Source: Phaeotremella fagi (taxonomy: Eukaryota > Basidiomycota > Tremellomycetes > Tremellales > Phaeotremellaceae). From it: DNA of 64,000 bases. Shown piece by piece: positions 44,736 to 56,017 of this stretch. The stretch covers positions 248,001-312,000 of the forward strand of contig BCHU01000005.1 in the NCBI GenBank assembly GCA_001599715.1, given 5' to 3'. Each line of letters begins with the position of its first letter. Position 1 is the stretch's first letter. A program made the translations under genes and the position numbers. Under the pieces are notes generated by a model. The model saw nothing but the letters and a program-made list of their open reading frames with translations. It was not told where the DNA came from and did not search any database.

Positions 44736-45367
44736 TCAACGTCTCTTTGCAGTAATGACACCAGCGACTTGAGTGAATACCGCTATCCCCAACAAAGAAA
44801 GATTCTTTTCAAGTTCCTCCCGAGCAATCTCCTCCAATTGACGATTAACGAATACGATATCTCGAATGATTTCTCTCTCTCTATCATACCCAATTAGCAC
44901 TATACAATTTTCATTCAAAGAGTCAAGCAGATTACTCACTGTTTATCATTCAATCTACCACCTCTCAAAAGAATCAAAGCCTCCTCAGCCCTCTCAGAAA
45001 CTTTGTACGGCGGGAAGTAAGATTGATAACTCCCAACCGAAGTGTTCGACCATTTCTTATAAAAATTAGAAAATTCATCCCTGATGATGATAACATCATC
45101 AATCGTTTGTTGTCTATCATAAATGATACCGAAAGTTTCGACGTCAGGTTTGAACGTTGACCATAATCTCTCGAACGAGGTGTGACCAGCTTGGGAGAGA
45201 TGTTTTCGGATTTGAGAGTTGTTGGTCTGGGTTAGGAGGTTTGTTAAGGTTAGTTTTAGGAGGTTTAGGGAGGTTGTTAGATCGTATCTTGGGAGTTGGT
45301 GTTGTTCGGTGTTTTCATTGGATTCGGAGGGTTCGTATTCGTTTCTTGTTGGATTGGTTGATGACAT
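44736..45367 (-). CDS. Family 3 member 1: unknown protein
   Basis: ATG at 45365-45367 (MSSTNPTRNEYEPSESNEN). Exon 1 is a helical region of about 143 residues ending ERAEEALILLRGGRLNDK. Immediately after it a GTGAGT donor joins, through a GATAG acceptor, to exon 2 reading REREIIRDIVFVNRQLEEIA and a hydrophobic SLLGIAVFTQVAGVIT end, with the stop at 44736-44738. The exon-1 end aligns with the two neighbours (L-[LI]-[RK]-G-[GE]-x-[LI] just before the intron), which proves a tandem family of three. It has no signal peptide. The hydrophobic segment near the C-terminus could be a membrane or helix-packing element. No domain recognised. Confidence 0.7.
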
Positions 45368-45766
45368 TATTAGATATTAGTGTTTCGTGTTTATCGAATT
45401 CTGATAGGGTCAGTGGCGGATAGCTCTGAGATTTACATCAAGATAAAAGACTTCATTACAAAGACATCCATCTTAGTATAGCCTTCTTCTTCGTCTTCTA
45501 GGGTTGAAGACATCCCGACGGGGAATATTAGGTCTAATCAACAAGTTTATGATTTTTGTCTTTCTAGTCAAACAACATGATAGAAGTTCTCTGTAATTCT
45601 GCTTTCGGGAAATGAAAACGGGTTTTGTCACAGTGTGAACTTGTGCAAGGACATCGATCAAATCATTTGCATTGTATTCAAACACCGCTGAACACATTAA
45701 TTTTTTACACCCTCTCGCGCAACATTGCTAGCCTTCTTCCCTACATTCAGCTCCTGAGCCATATCA

Positions 45767-46425
45767 CTATTCAGCATCCCACTCGAAACTCTCAGGATAT
45801 AACATGGCATCCAGAACCAGAATACCTAAACCAACAGAGAAATCCCAAGCGTCCAGAGCGATTCCTAAATCCGTTCCCCTCCAATCGTAATTCTCATCTT
45901 TCGTAGCATTGGTGAGAGCTTCACTAACTGATGCTGTGTCTCTATCCAATTCTTCTTCTCTATTATCATTACTTTAGTATGCGTAACCCAAAAACAACGG
46001 TATTTGACTTACTCTTCAGTTGTGATTCCCTCCCCTCTGAGCAATTTGATCGTTTGTTTACCCCTAAGTTTCAAATTTGATATCCAAGGATAGCTTGCCA
46101 AAGCATTTTCACAGGCGATATAAGCTAGAATATCAGTTTGGATGAGTATCAAATCGTTGATATCACGACCAACATCCAACGAGTATTCTGAACCGAAATA
46201 ACTTATTTTGCTTTTCCCGAATTTTCGTAAATCGTTTCTTATCCTCTCGTAAGCTGTTTGGCAGGTTTCATCTAGACTGGCGAATAAACGGGATTTGGTT
46301 ATAAGTTCTTCTCTGGTTTGGAGGATGGATTTGAACGTTGATCGTGTTGGGGATGGGGATAGGGCTTGGAGGAAGGAAGCACCTCGAACGAGTGCCTTGA
46401 TTCTGGTTCTCTTTGTTTCTTTCAT
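45767..46425 (-). CDS. Family 3 member 2: unknown protein
   Basis: The start at 46425 (MKETKRTRIKALVRGASF) is the first true ATG; an upstream TTG extension is ignored. Exon 1 is helical and contains DLRKFGKSKISYFGSEYSLD and ends RGKQTIKLLRGEGITTEE, with the splice at the same place as in the other two members. Exon 2 reads ELDRDTASVSEALTNATKDE then SVGLGILVLDAMLYP and ends SFEWDAE at 45767-45769. The SVGLGI-[LM]-VLDAMLYP / SVGLGLIMEGKLHP resemblance to member 3 is strong. Unknown function. The lysine-rich start could target mitochondria or nucleus, but this is a guess. Confidence 0.7.
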
Positions 46426-46876
46426 TTCGTTCTGAATTAGCAAGATATGAGAGTAGAAAGTGAGTCAAAACGCTTTTTTGTCAGTTTGATACTGTATCTC
46501 GTTGCTTCGGTTTGTGTTTTAAAAGGAGTGAGCTTACGGCGATTCAATTTGCTTCACCTCTTGGATCAATCTATATGGCTCTCCATTCATTTTATAGTAT
46601 GTATAACATACAGTATGCTATGAGAGGTAATGAAGTCGATAATTCTCAGAAGCCCGTTGTTTCTGCCATGTGGTGGTGTGGGTACAGTGAACCACTCTTC
46701 CTACGGAAGTTCAGGTATCGTATTGTCTCCAAAGAACCAATTGAAATGCGTAAAACACACAGTATCACCACAAAATCATCATTACATCGATTCACAACAT
46801 CACACTAATTACTTCATCCTCCCCCTCATAATCTTATTAATCAGCAAACTCTGTCGAAAGACTTCACATCCTTTAC

Positions 46877-47482
46877 CTAGACTTCTTCCTGAGCCTCAGT
46901 TTCTTCTTGAGCCTCAGTTGGATGGAGTTTACCTTCCATGATCAAACCCAAACCAACAGACAAGGACCAGCCTCTAAAAGCGGCCTCCCTAAGATTATCA
47001 TCCCATTTCCCTCCACTAGAGGCTCCTAATCCTTCTTCAACCGTAAGGAAATCATCCTCCAACTCTTTCGTCCTACAAGTTTATGATTTAGTGATTTACA
47101 ATCCAAAATGCGTTTTGACGACTTACTCATCCTCCTTCAAATTCTCACCTTTGAGCAATCTGATGATGTTCGCTGACTCTCTGGTTAACCTGGTGAAAGG
47201 GATTGAAGTGAGTGTCTCATAAAGGTATTTATTGATATTACCAATCACAGCGGTTTGGATGGTCTTGAGAGCTTCGATATCTTGTTCGACTTCTTCTTCA
47301 GTGTTACTGAATTCGACTGCATCTTCGCGATATCTACCTTGGAGTCTGTGGAAGGCGGTATGAAACTCTTCACCCATATCGCTGAACGGTGGGTACTTGA
47401 CGTAATCTCCTAGACGGACATTGGGCATCTTTGAGGAGCCTGGTATAAAACTTTTGGTGAATTCAGTAATAGCTTTAAACAT
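46877..47482 (-). CDS. Family 3 member 3: unknown protein
   Basis: ATG at 47480-47482 (MFKAITEFTKSFIPGSSK). A second methionine 18 residues later (MPNVRLGDYVKYPPF) could also be used. Exon 1 is a helical block with a EEVEQDIEALKTIQTAVIGN segment, ending SANIIRLLKGENLKEDE at the family splice site. Exon 2 reads TKELEDDFLTVEEGLGASSG, then AAFRGWSLSVGLGLIMEGKL, and ends with tandem TEAQEE units (stop 46877-46879). It is the best-preserved copy and was used to align the other two. About 180 residues. No known domain. Confidence 0.72.
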
Positions 47483-48673
47483 TTTGAGCTTTGTACTGTA
47501 TCTCGTAACCTAATAAAAAAAAAGATGGTTTTGGGGATAAAAGACAATTTGAAAACTTCATTTGATTCAGTCAATTTATCGAGTCTTCCCGTGGAAGGCT
47601 TCACCCTGTCCACTTCTGACATCATTCGATACTATCCTTTGTTGACTATCGGGAAATAGAATGTCTAAGGATTTTAGCCGAGATAAATGAAAATTTTCAT
47701 TTAGAGAAGAAATCTGTGTTGTCTCCGCTCATCTGTTCTGAAAGAGCTTTTCGAGAAGAGTGACCGTACGGACTGAACAACACTTTTTTACAGTACAGGC
47801 AGAATCGGGTTCAATGGATTCGTACTGGAAAACAAAGTAAGGCTTAAGTTACTTGTACCTCAGAGAATGTTGCTGAAGGACTCAACACTTCATCTCAATG
47901 AAAGGGTAGTCGATGAAAGGATTATGAGTCATGATGAATGAGCGTCACTTTGATGGTGTATGGTGAATGAAAAGAGAAAAATTAAATCTTTCACTGCTTC
48001 GCGCAGTGAAGAATTCCAACATTGTGCCACCAGACTGCCACATGGAGAACGTAGCCTAAAAGGCAATCCAACTTCTTCACATGCATTCACTGCTATCTCA
48101 ATGAACACGTAAGGTATCCAGAACAAAACTGAGGAAATATTTCCTGAAGGCACTCTGATGTACAAAGTTTACATCCACAACCAAAACATCCTGAAGTCTT
48201 CCGCTATATCCTCGTCAAAACCCGTTTTTATCAGTTTACCCGATCGGTGTACAAAACACCGACCACAAAAATGAAAAGTGGAGATTATCCATTTCCCTGT
48301 TCTTCCATTCACTTATAATTCTGTGGATGGATCGACGCCAGGCAGGGTAGTTTATCTTTTTCTGTCTGTGGTCGAGGGGCGTGAATGTGGAGAAAGTATT
48401 TTCTTACGTTATTCGACGTTTTGTATCGGTTCACGGTTTGGATTCACCGAACTCATTGATTTGAACCTGAGTAGAGGATCCATTTTCTTTATGCAGAACG
48501 ACGACGTGCATTTATTTTCTCATACCTTGATTTGAATAAAAGAGAACCTGTATATTCATCCATCGCGTTATAGGATTGACGAAATATCTGAAATCTTCTA
48601 CCGACAACATTTCAATTTCACGTCAAAGGAATGAACGATTTTTAGATAGATCATAACATAGACACCAGTCAAG
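47483..48673. other. 1.2-kb gap between family 3 and the MFS transporter
   Basis: The left part contains the promoter of family 3 member 3, including GTGGAAGGCTTCACCC (about 47591), which shares GGAAGGCTTC with the family 1 D/E promoters. The right part (from about 48200) is the MFS leader. ORFs at 47929, 48278 and 48598 have no support. Confidence 0.4.
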
Positions 48674-51317
48674 ATGACAGATCCCACAGTATCTCCAATA
48701 ATAGATTTACCAACCCTAGCCCGTCGAAGACGACTATCAATTGAGGCAGCGGCAGCTCCCTTGGCTCTATACATCCCCAGGACAAATGATTCCATAGAAA
48801 GAACCCAACCCCAAACCCAAGGTATCGGTTCATCATCAGCAATAATCGATCTTCCAGAATCGACTCTATCAACCATTTTCAGCGCAGATCCAACAGCGGT
48901 TTGTACACCCACCAAAGAGGAATACGAGTTCAAATCTTTCGAATTGAAATCCGAGAATTTGGTTCAAGCTCTTAGTGAAGTTAACGTTAAAGAGAGTGGT
49001 CGGGATAGTTATGGTTCTACAACTAGTGTAGCACCGGATATAGCTGGTGTAGAAAATGAATCTGTGTTCAATGGGGATCAAGAAAAGAACCTTGGCGATT
49101 CACCTGTACTTCCGACTTTATCTCGAGGTGGTGAGGTCGTGATTGAAATCAAAAAATTATCAAAAGTCAGAATGATATTGTTAGGATCGTGAGTTCCTGA
49201 GAATTGAGAGACAATCTAGATTTGAACAGTGACACTGACAAATATAATAAAATAGAGCAATGATGCTCACCTATTTCGTCGGTGTGAGTTGGTCTTGAAC
49301 ATCCCAAATTGTTCCCTAGGCTCATTCAGAATCTTAGGCTGCTACGAATACAGCTGTCGTCTTGACTTTACCAAGTATGGCCAAAGATCTAGATATCACT
49401 GAACTCTCCGCTCAATGGGTGAGCTTTGTTCTAGAATCTTGTTCTTCTACTCTGCACTAAATTATATAACTTGATCAGGTATCTTCAGCCTATGGTCTAG
49501 CTTACGGCTGGTATGTCGACACCTTCTGATGGTCACTTACTGATACACCACAGTGGACTCCTTTTTGCCGGTAGATTAGCAGATATCTACGGACGAAAGT
49601 TCCTGTTCTTAGCTGGAGTCACCGTTTTCCTGATTTTCTCCATCATTTCAGCTAATATCAAAGTCAGTCCAATCTCTTCAAAAAGCAACCTGGAAACCCA
49701 CCACGCGAGTAAAGTAGATAACTGACTATAAACCAAAACACTTAGGTTCAAATCGCTTTATGCGTGATTCGGGCTTTTGCAGGTCTGGGATTAGCTATTG
49801 CTTCACCGGCTGGATTTGGGATTGTTGGTGTGAATTTCAGGGATGAACCGGAACGTACGATTGCATTTGCAGTTTTTGGAGTTGGGAATCCGATAGGCGC
49901 TGCTGTTGGTATGGTACTAGGTGGTCTAGTTTCAGGGGCAGGACCGTGAGTCATATTTCTTGATTCAATATGAAATTTTTGGTTAATGGGATTTCAGACA
50001 TGGATGGTCATACCTTTATTACATTTTAGCTGGAATCTCATTGATCCCTATCGTCATTGGATTTATCGTTATTCCAGCTGATGGACGAGGGTTACGACCT
50101 GATCTCGATTCTGATAAACGAATCGATTGGCTTGGTGCTATCTTGATCACTACTGCGATATGCTTGTTTACTTTTACCATCACGGAAAGTGGAATAGCTA
50201 CAGACGGTTGGAGAACACCATGTAAATCCCGAAAATACATTCACAAGTATGACCTGATACTGACAGACTAAAGATGTCCCAGCTCTATTAGTCCTCTCAA
50301 TAATCCTCGTCGTAGCATTCGGTTTCTGGGAATATCACGTAGAACATAGAACGACATTACCTCCCATAGCTAAACTCTCGTTGTTAACCCGAAACGGTTG
50401 GAAGATTACAATGATAATGTTATCGACTTTTTCGGTTTTCGTAGGAGTCTACGCTTTCGTTTACGCCTCCAGTATATTTTATCAGACTTATCAAGGTTAT
50501 TCGCCTTTGAAGAATAGTATCGTTTTCCTCCCTGCACCGGCTGCTGGGATTTTCGCTGCTGTAAGTGGATCGTCGTTGTTTTTCTCTTTGAAGTAGACTA
50601 ATGGGTGTTTATTCTCTTTCATAATAGCTCGCAGTCATGTTTCTAGCTCCTAGATTCTCGGCTCCTTGGTTATTAATGGGTGGTGGTCTTTTGACTGGGT
50701 AAGTTCATGCGATCATTTGTGGGACCAAATCTGACTTACTGCAATGTCAGTCTCGGTTGCTTGTTGTTCACCGTTGAACCAAATGAAGGGAATCATTATT
50801 GGTCATATGAATTCATCGGTGAGTAATTGGTTCCCCTTTAACCTGATACTCTTCCGAAATCCTATGCTGAAATCGAATAAAGGTTTACTATGTATCCCAT
50901 TCGGTGCAGACCTTGCCAACGGAGTAGGATCGATTGTCATTTCAAATCTTTGTCGCGAGTGAGTTCAATCCCCTCTGTTTATGCTACTTCCAGAAATTTA
51001 GCTAACAGATGATGACAAATCAGTGACGAACAATCAGTTGCTGGTGGTCTTTTCCAAACTGCTATCCAATTGGCAGCAGCGTTCGGTATCTGTATCTCAT
51101 CACTGCTGATTAATCAGGAGGAAGTGGTGACCGGAAGTTTGATCAAAGGTTTAAGAGCTTCTTATGCGTTATCCACCGGTCTTGCTTGGATAGGTTAGTC
51201 GTCATCTTGATCTACTTCCATGGCTTCTGAATCTGACCCAATCTTGTAGTCCCTATCATCGTCTTCTTGACGCTGAGAAAAGTCGGTTTAGCAAAAGATG
51301 TCAAGCATGGACCTTAG
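48674..51317 (+). CDS. MFS transporter, probably drug:proton antiporter (DHA2-like)
   Basis: ATG 48674 (MTDPTVSPIIDLPTLARR). A cytosolic N-terminal extension of about 160 residues precedes the first membrane helix (MILLGSAMMLTYFVG). Then NTAVVLTLPSMAKDLDI, ELSAQWVSSAYGLAYG and the MFS motif A with the GRLADIYGRKFLF stretch appear. They are followed by FAGLGLAIASPAGFGI, the glycine-rich GNPIGAAVGMVLGG (motif C-like), WSYLYYILAGISLIPIVIG and IDWLGAILITTAICLFTFTI. Later helices lie in ITMIMLSTFSVFVGVYAF, LAPRFSAPWLLMGGGLLTG and GLLCIPFGADLANGVGS. It ends LRKVGLAKDVKHGP with a stop at 51315-51317. About a dozen introns interrupt it. Helix count (12-14) and motif C suit the multidrug antiporter group. 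The substrate cannot be told. Confidence 0.85.
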
Positions 51318-51995
51318 TTTTGGCAGCATAGTTTCGCTATCCTCTGCATTTACACTGAAAATCCTACCTCGCATCATTCTAATATGATCGTACCCTTGAT
51401 ACCGTTCTTCGCTTAAATGGAGAAGTAAAGTTCACTAACTATTTTTTCAAGATTCCATGAAGTTTAGAATAATTTTGTTTCCTGGAGGGCAGTTATAATC
51501 ATCTAGATATGAACAATAGCTCATTATCTGCCTCCATGCACTCCTTGATATATGTACGAGGGCTTTTGTCTACTCCATATAGCAAAGCCAATAGCGATAG
51601 AGACGAATGAAATGCCAGTACAACAAAGTGAATTACGTAAGATATAATACCCCAGATCTGTCAACAATTTCTAAGTCAAGTAAGTACCCTCGCGGTCATT
51701 ATGGTGTCATGTCTCTCCCCCTATTCCTACACTCTACAGTACCAACTAAATTACTAATAAATTTTATTTACAAATGTTCAGTTCCGACGACCAGAACAAG
51801 AACAAAGAAGCAGAGGAAACAGAATAGAGATCCATCATATAAGCAGGATTTCTTCAGCAACAGCAACATCAGCAAGTGGTATCCATTTACTCCACTCCGA
51901 TCCAGACTTGGACCTCGGCCCAACGCAAAAACTTCAATCTTCACTAGACTCCCTTCCTTTCATTCCGTCACTCGACTTCAACGCCGATTCACAAG
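51318..51995. promoter_or_regulatory. Promoter and leader of the Zap1-like gene
   Basis: 678 bp. The reading frame at 51607-51999 begins at an ATG but runs through leader sequence with no resemblance to protein, so it is read as 5' UTR. No zinc-responsive element was recognised. Confidence 0.35.
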
Positions 51996-54284
51996 ATGAA
52001 TCATATTCATTCTCATTCCCACTCTCATTCTCATCCCCACCCCCACTCTCACCCTCACACACTCATCCAACAAAACCCTCAAACCAGTCATAACGAACCT
52101 TGGGCACACGCATTCATATGTTGCGATCTTCCTCACGACGCTTCAACATCTTTCGCAACGTCCAACACGGATTCTTATCCTTTCACCAATAATTCTACAA
52201 CCCTCAACATGAGAACAACGCATGATTCTATCGATCTCAACACACCTTTCTCCATGGACATGTATTGCTGTGGAGACGATTACTGTCATAATGGTGAATG
52301 TAGGAAAGAATCTAGTGAATGTTGCGGGGATCCTGAATGTGAGGCTGCTCTCACCGGATCATGTGCGGTCACATCGATTGTATCAACTCAACAACATTCT
52401 GGAGACCATTCTATTGGGAGTCATGCCAATTTGGCAACGAATGGTTCTAATGGAGTCGGCGTATTTCATCTAGATCATCTGAATTGTGACCATGATCATG
52501 AAATGGCGGAGTTAGAAAAATGGGCTTGTTCTAAAGAAGGTTGTCATGCAATTCAACAATACGTGAGTCTATTTTTCGCTCTTGAGAAGCAAGGTATACT
52601 AACTCCATGATTCCAGCTCGAATGTTGCGCTCAAACAAACTGTACTTTACCCATCTGTAATGACCCACCTGCCCATTCCCATTCTACAGACCAGTTCACA
52701 TCGCTTTTCCCATCTTCAACCTCACAGATTCAGTCATGGCCCATCATTGATCCTAATCATGTCTTGCCAATTGCTCCAGATGCTTCACCTCTACCTACAC
52801 ATATCTGTCATTGGCAAAATTGTCATCGAATCTTCCATTCCATGCCCGATTTGTTGGGTCATGTTGCAACAGATCATTTAGGTGGATACGGTGCTAATCA
52901 TCCTCAACCCGTTCAGCAACCTCAACCACCGGTAATTCAGCCCATGATAGATTTCTCATCAATGATGAGTTCTACGAATTCTCTACCGAAAACCGATTCC
53001 TCTGTCATCAATGTCGATCTGGGAACAATCACTCCACAACAGCAACAAGAATCTGATCAACTTTTGGCTTGTCTATGGGATGACTGCTTCCCTTCTGTTA
53101 TCGACTCTTCAACGTCATTAACGTTCCCTTCCAACATCCAAAACCATAACCCAGATGTCACTCTTAGTCAACCTCATCAACATGCACACCAACATATTCC
53201 TTCTCACGTACATTCCCACGAGACCGCATCTGGAGAACCATTCAGTCCGTCCACCATGCTTCGTCATGTTTTGGAAGATCACTTAGGTGTCCCAGGAGAG
53301 ATTATTGGTTGGGGTCCAGATACACCTGATCTTTCTCTTGACACATTAACTCAAACTACCCAGCAAGCCAAGATCACCCAACCACATCATCACCACCACC
53401 ATCACCATCATCATCTCCCAACGCCATCACCTTCAAACGCCAGTCATCACGGTACACCTTTGGCGACATCAGTCGATAATTCCAAACCAATGAATTGTCT
53501 TTGGCCAAACTGCACCCATAAAGGACCGTTCAAGGACGCAGCGGAACTTATGACCCATTTATCAGAGGTCCATATTGGAAGGGGTAAAGATCAATATACT
53601 TGTCTGTGGGATGGATGTGGCGGACCGGAAGGTCGATTGTTCAAATCCAGACAAAAAGTTTTGAGACATTTGCAAAGTCATACTGGCCATCGACCTTATG
53701 TATGTGCAACCTGCGGTCAAGCTTTTTCTGAAGCTGCACCTCTCGCTGCTCATATGAGAAGACATTCGCAAGAAAGTGAGTATGATCTGGGGTTATCGTT
53801 GTGTCTTAGCTGAATGTTTGCTCAGAGCCGTTTGTCTGCGAACATCCTGGATGCGGAAAGACTTTTGCCATCTCATCGTCGTTAACAATTCACATGGTAA
53901 GTCCAGTCATTGAAAAGCGTCTTGAATACGTTTAACATGGAATTCAGCGTACCCACAACGGTGAAAAACCTTTCCTTTGTCCTTATTGTCCAAAGTAAGT
54001 GAATTTCTGCATCAAGAATGATCATCAAATTTACACTATGACAGGGGTTTCGTTGAGGCTTCAAACCTCACCAAACATATCCGAACTCGTACGTATCCAT
54101 CTAATCTCATCAACTAGCAATCACTAATAAACACGCAGACACTGGTGAAAAGCCTTTTGTCTGTTCATTCCCCGGCTGCGAGAAGCGTTTCCCAAGACCT
54201 GATCAACTAAAACGACATATGGCTATTCACGACGCCGATCGACCGGGTAGAAAACAAAAGGCTAGATTAGCGATAAAAGCGTGA
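51996..54284 (+). CDS. Zap1-like zinc-responsive C2H2 transcription factor
   Basis: ATG 51996 ([18 protein letters not shown]): the first 25 residues are a His/Ser/Pro repeat that could bind metal. A cysteine cluster follows ([12 protein letters not shown], then [15 protein letters not shown]). A C2H2 finger is read in [19 protein letters not shown] and a partial one near CLWDDCF. The C-terminal array has six fingers, in order: [102 protein letters not shown], with TGEKPF/NGEKPF-type linkers between the last ones. The stop is at 54282-54284. The arrangement (paired N-terminal finger region, then a C-terminal tandem array) matches Zap1/MTF-1 metal regulators. A run of ten His lies at 53385-53415. 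The gene directly downstream is a metallothionein. Confidence 0.8.
53385..53415 (+). repeat. CAC/CAT repeat coding a run of ten histidines
   Basis: In-frame CAT/CAC units within the Zap1-like gene. Interleaved codon use suggests a protein-level reason for the His run, not simple slippage. Confidence 0.7.
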
Positions 54285-54751
54285 TGGGAGTGGGATCATG
54301 TGAGGAGGGAGTAGTATTACGAGTTGACGACGAACTAGAAGTTGAGAATCAGAGAAGCAATAAGAAAGATGCATCAATGATGCCTTGAATCCGAATTGTC
54401 TCGATTTTGATGACCCCATTCCCTCATCATCAATCACATCAAACTCGCTTAAGCTACAAAAAGGAAGTACGGACAATGTGACTCCCCCAATTTTTGGGTC
54501 TAAAAGAGGTATTCCCGCTTTGTGCCCCATCAATCAATCATTCCCACACGTAGAGTGTGTATGGCGCAGTCCAAAGTCGTGTTTTGTGCGCCTGTCCGAT
54601 GCTTCTCAAAGAGCTGTGAGGAAGGTATATAAGTCAATGAAAAGTTGTCATCTCTGTTTCTGTTCTTCATTCGATAAATTATTTTCTCAACCAAATCAAA
54701 TACCAACCACAACCACTACTACTACTAAATCAACTTAAACACTCAACAATC
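54285..54751. promoter_or_regulatory. Promoter of the metallothionein gene
   Basis: 467 bp between the Zap1-like stop and the metallothionein ATG. TATATAA at 54626-54632 is about 120 bp from the ATG, and the leader (54680-54750) has ACCACAACC-type repeats with no ATG. The ORF 54385-54738 is not supported. Confidence 0.5.
54626..54632 (+). promoter_or_regulatory. TATA box of the metallothionein gene
   Basis: TATATAA within GAAGGTATATAAGTC, about 120 bp upstream of the ATG at 54752. Expected for a sharply inducible small gene. Confidence 0.6.
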
Positions 54752-54999
54752 ATGGACGGTACTCAAGTCGTAAGTTTTTCCTACTTCTGCGAAATAGGAA
54801 TACTGTACTGATACCTCATCTTAGATTGTTAACTCATGCCAATTCGGCGACGATGGTGCTTGCTCCTCATGCGGTTCTACCAGGTATGTCCAAATCTTCG
54901 TCTTCATCTTCATCCTCCACCACTTCATCCGAACACGGAGTTGGAGCTAACGATGAATGGCATAGTTGCAACTGCCCAGCTGGTAACTGCGGTTGTTAA
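54752..54999 (+). CDS. Metallothionein-like small cysteine-rich protein (about 36 residues)
   Basis: Three tiny exons: 54752-54769, 54825-54883 and 54966-54999. They join as MDGTQV, then IVNSCQFGDDGACSSCGST, then SCNCPAGNCGC and a stop. The product has seven cysteines, three of them near its middle and four at its end. The SCNCP-x-G-x-C-x-C end is like the short seven-cysteine fungal metallothioneins of the Agaricus and Neurospora type, which bind copper. The GTAAGT and GTATGT donors and the acceptors CTTAG and CATAG support the joins. Reading through either intron destroys the cysteine pattern. It lies 467 bp after the Zap1-like regulator on the same strand. Metal specificity (Cu or Zn) cannot be told. 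Confidence 0.72.
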
Positions 55000-55565
55000 T
55001 CAACTTCACCTCTTTATCGTCATCGATTCATTTCGATACGCTCACTTTCTCGGTTTCAGCTTTTGATATTTTTGTTTGAGAGTTTTGATGAGGAGGAGGA
55101 GTTGAGAGGATGGTGGATGGTAGATCGTAGATGATTCTTTGTACCTATTTTTAAGATGAATGAGCTTATACTTTAACGATTTGGTTTTACAGTTGAGATT
55201 AAATAACTCGCTACACTTGAGATTCATCAGCCCATTTGAGATCCGGTCATCAACATGAGAGAAGAGAATCTCGTACTCAATTGACGAGGTGAAGAAGTTC
55301 TTGCTTGGCACGAATGATAAGCGAAAAGTAAAATCCATATGGAATTTCAAATCTAAGTATTCAGTACGAAAGGACGAAGCGTCAAAGGAACCCAATGGAA
55401 GCTCGAATATATCAGAAGAAAGGAAGTCGAAGTTAGTAAATGAAAAAGTCCATGTCTAAGAAAAAGCAGATAATAGATAATTACTGTGAAAATCGTTGAA
55501 GAGAAAGGGTTTCGGATCAAAAAGAAGAAATTTGTGAGTGTCCAAAAAGGTAGATAAGATGAGGA
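55000..55565. other. 3' region between metallothionein and secreted twin 1
   Basis: 566 bp with two convergent 3' ends. ORF 55042-55395 on the minus strand has no family resemblance and lies in 3' sequence. Nothing else seen. Confidence 0.45.
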
Positions 55566-56017
55566 TTATGATCCACGAGGTGCCATGGCTAATTGGTTTC
55601 TTTTATCAGTATCGTCCACGATATGTTGGGTGCTCCGAGATCAATCACTTACCTCTGGTACGGGTAGAGTCATAGAATCTCTTTGGTTTCTTTGGTGGGA
55701 GACCACGTTTGATACGTTCAGCATTTGATAAACCCTCAACGTCAACAGGTTCGGGGGTTCTACCAATGAAAATAGTATCTGTAAATGTGTACGATGGTCA
55801 ATATTGTATTCAATCTATACGGAAAGGAATTTAGATTAAGGAAGGATTCACACGTACCTTCACGTCTGGTTGGTAAACCTCTAGCAGCTAATTCAGCGTT
55901 TGACATGACAGTTCCATCTGCACGTTTGGGGAATGAGATTGCTGTGTCTGGTACGACTGGGACGGCGGTTGTGAAAGCTGTCAACAAGCTTAACGCGAAC
56001 AAGATGAAGAATTTCAT
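55566..56017 (-). CDS. Secreted twin 1: small protein with KR sites and RGLP repeats
   Basis: ATG at 56015-56017. Signal peptide MKFFILFALSLLTAFTTA, then VPVVPDTAISFPKR (a possible Kex2-type site) and ADGTVMSNAELAARGLPTRR. A short intron leads to DTIFIGRTPEPVDVEG and a second copy of the element, LSNAERIKRGLPPKKPKR. A final small exon gives AMAPRGS and the stop at 55566-55568. The unit [ML]-SNAE-x-x-x-RGLP is therefore present twice in one protein. Similar SNAERxxRGLPP stretches recur in the N-terminal parts of many basidiomycete secreted proteins, from memory and without a citation. About 102 residues. The next gene is its twin. Role unknown: a processed peptide or an effector-like protein are both possible. 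Confidence 0.72.

Noticed and set aside
51607..51999. 130-residue open frame upstream of the Zap1-like gene
   Set aside because: It lies in the presumed leader of that gene, ends within it in another frame, and resembles nothing.
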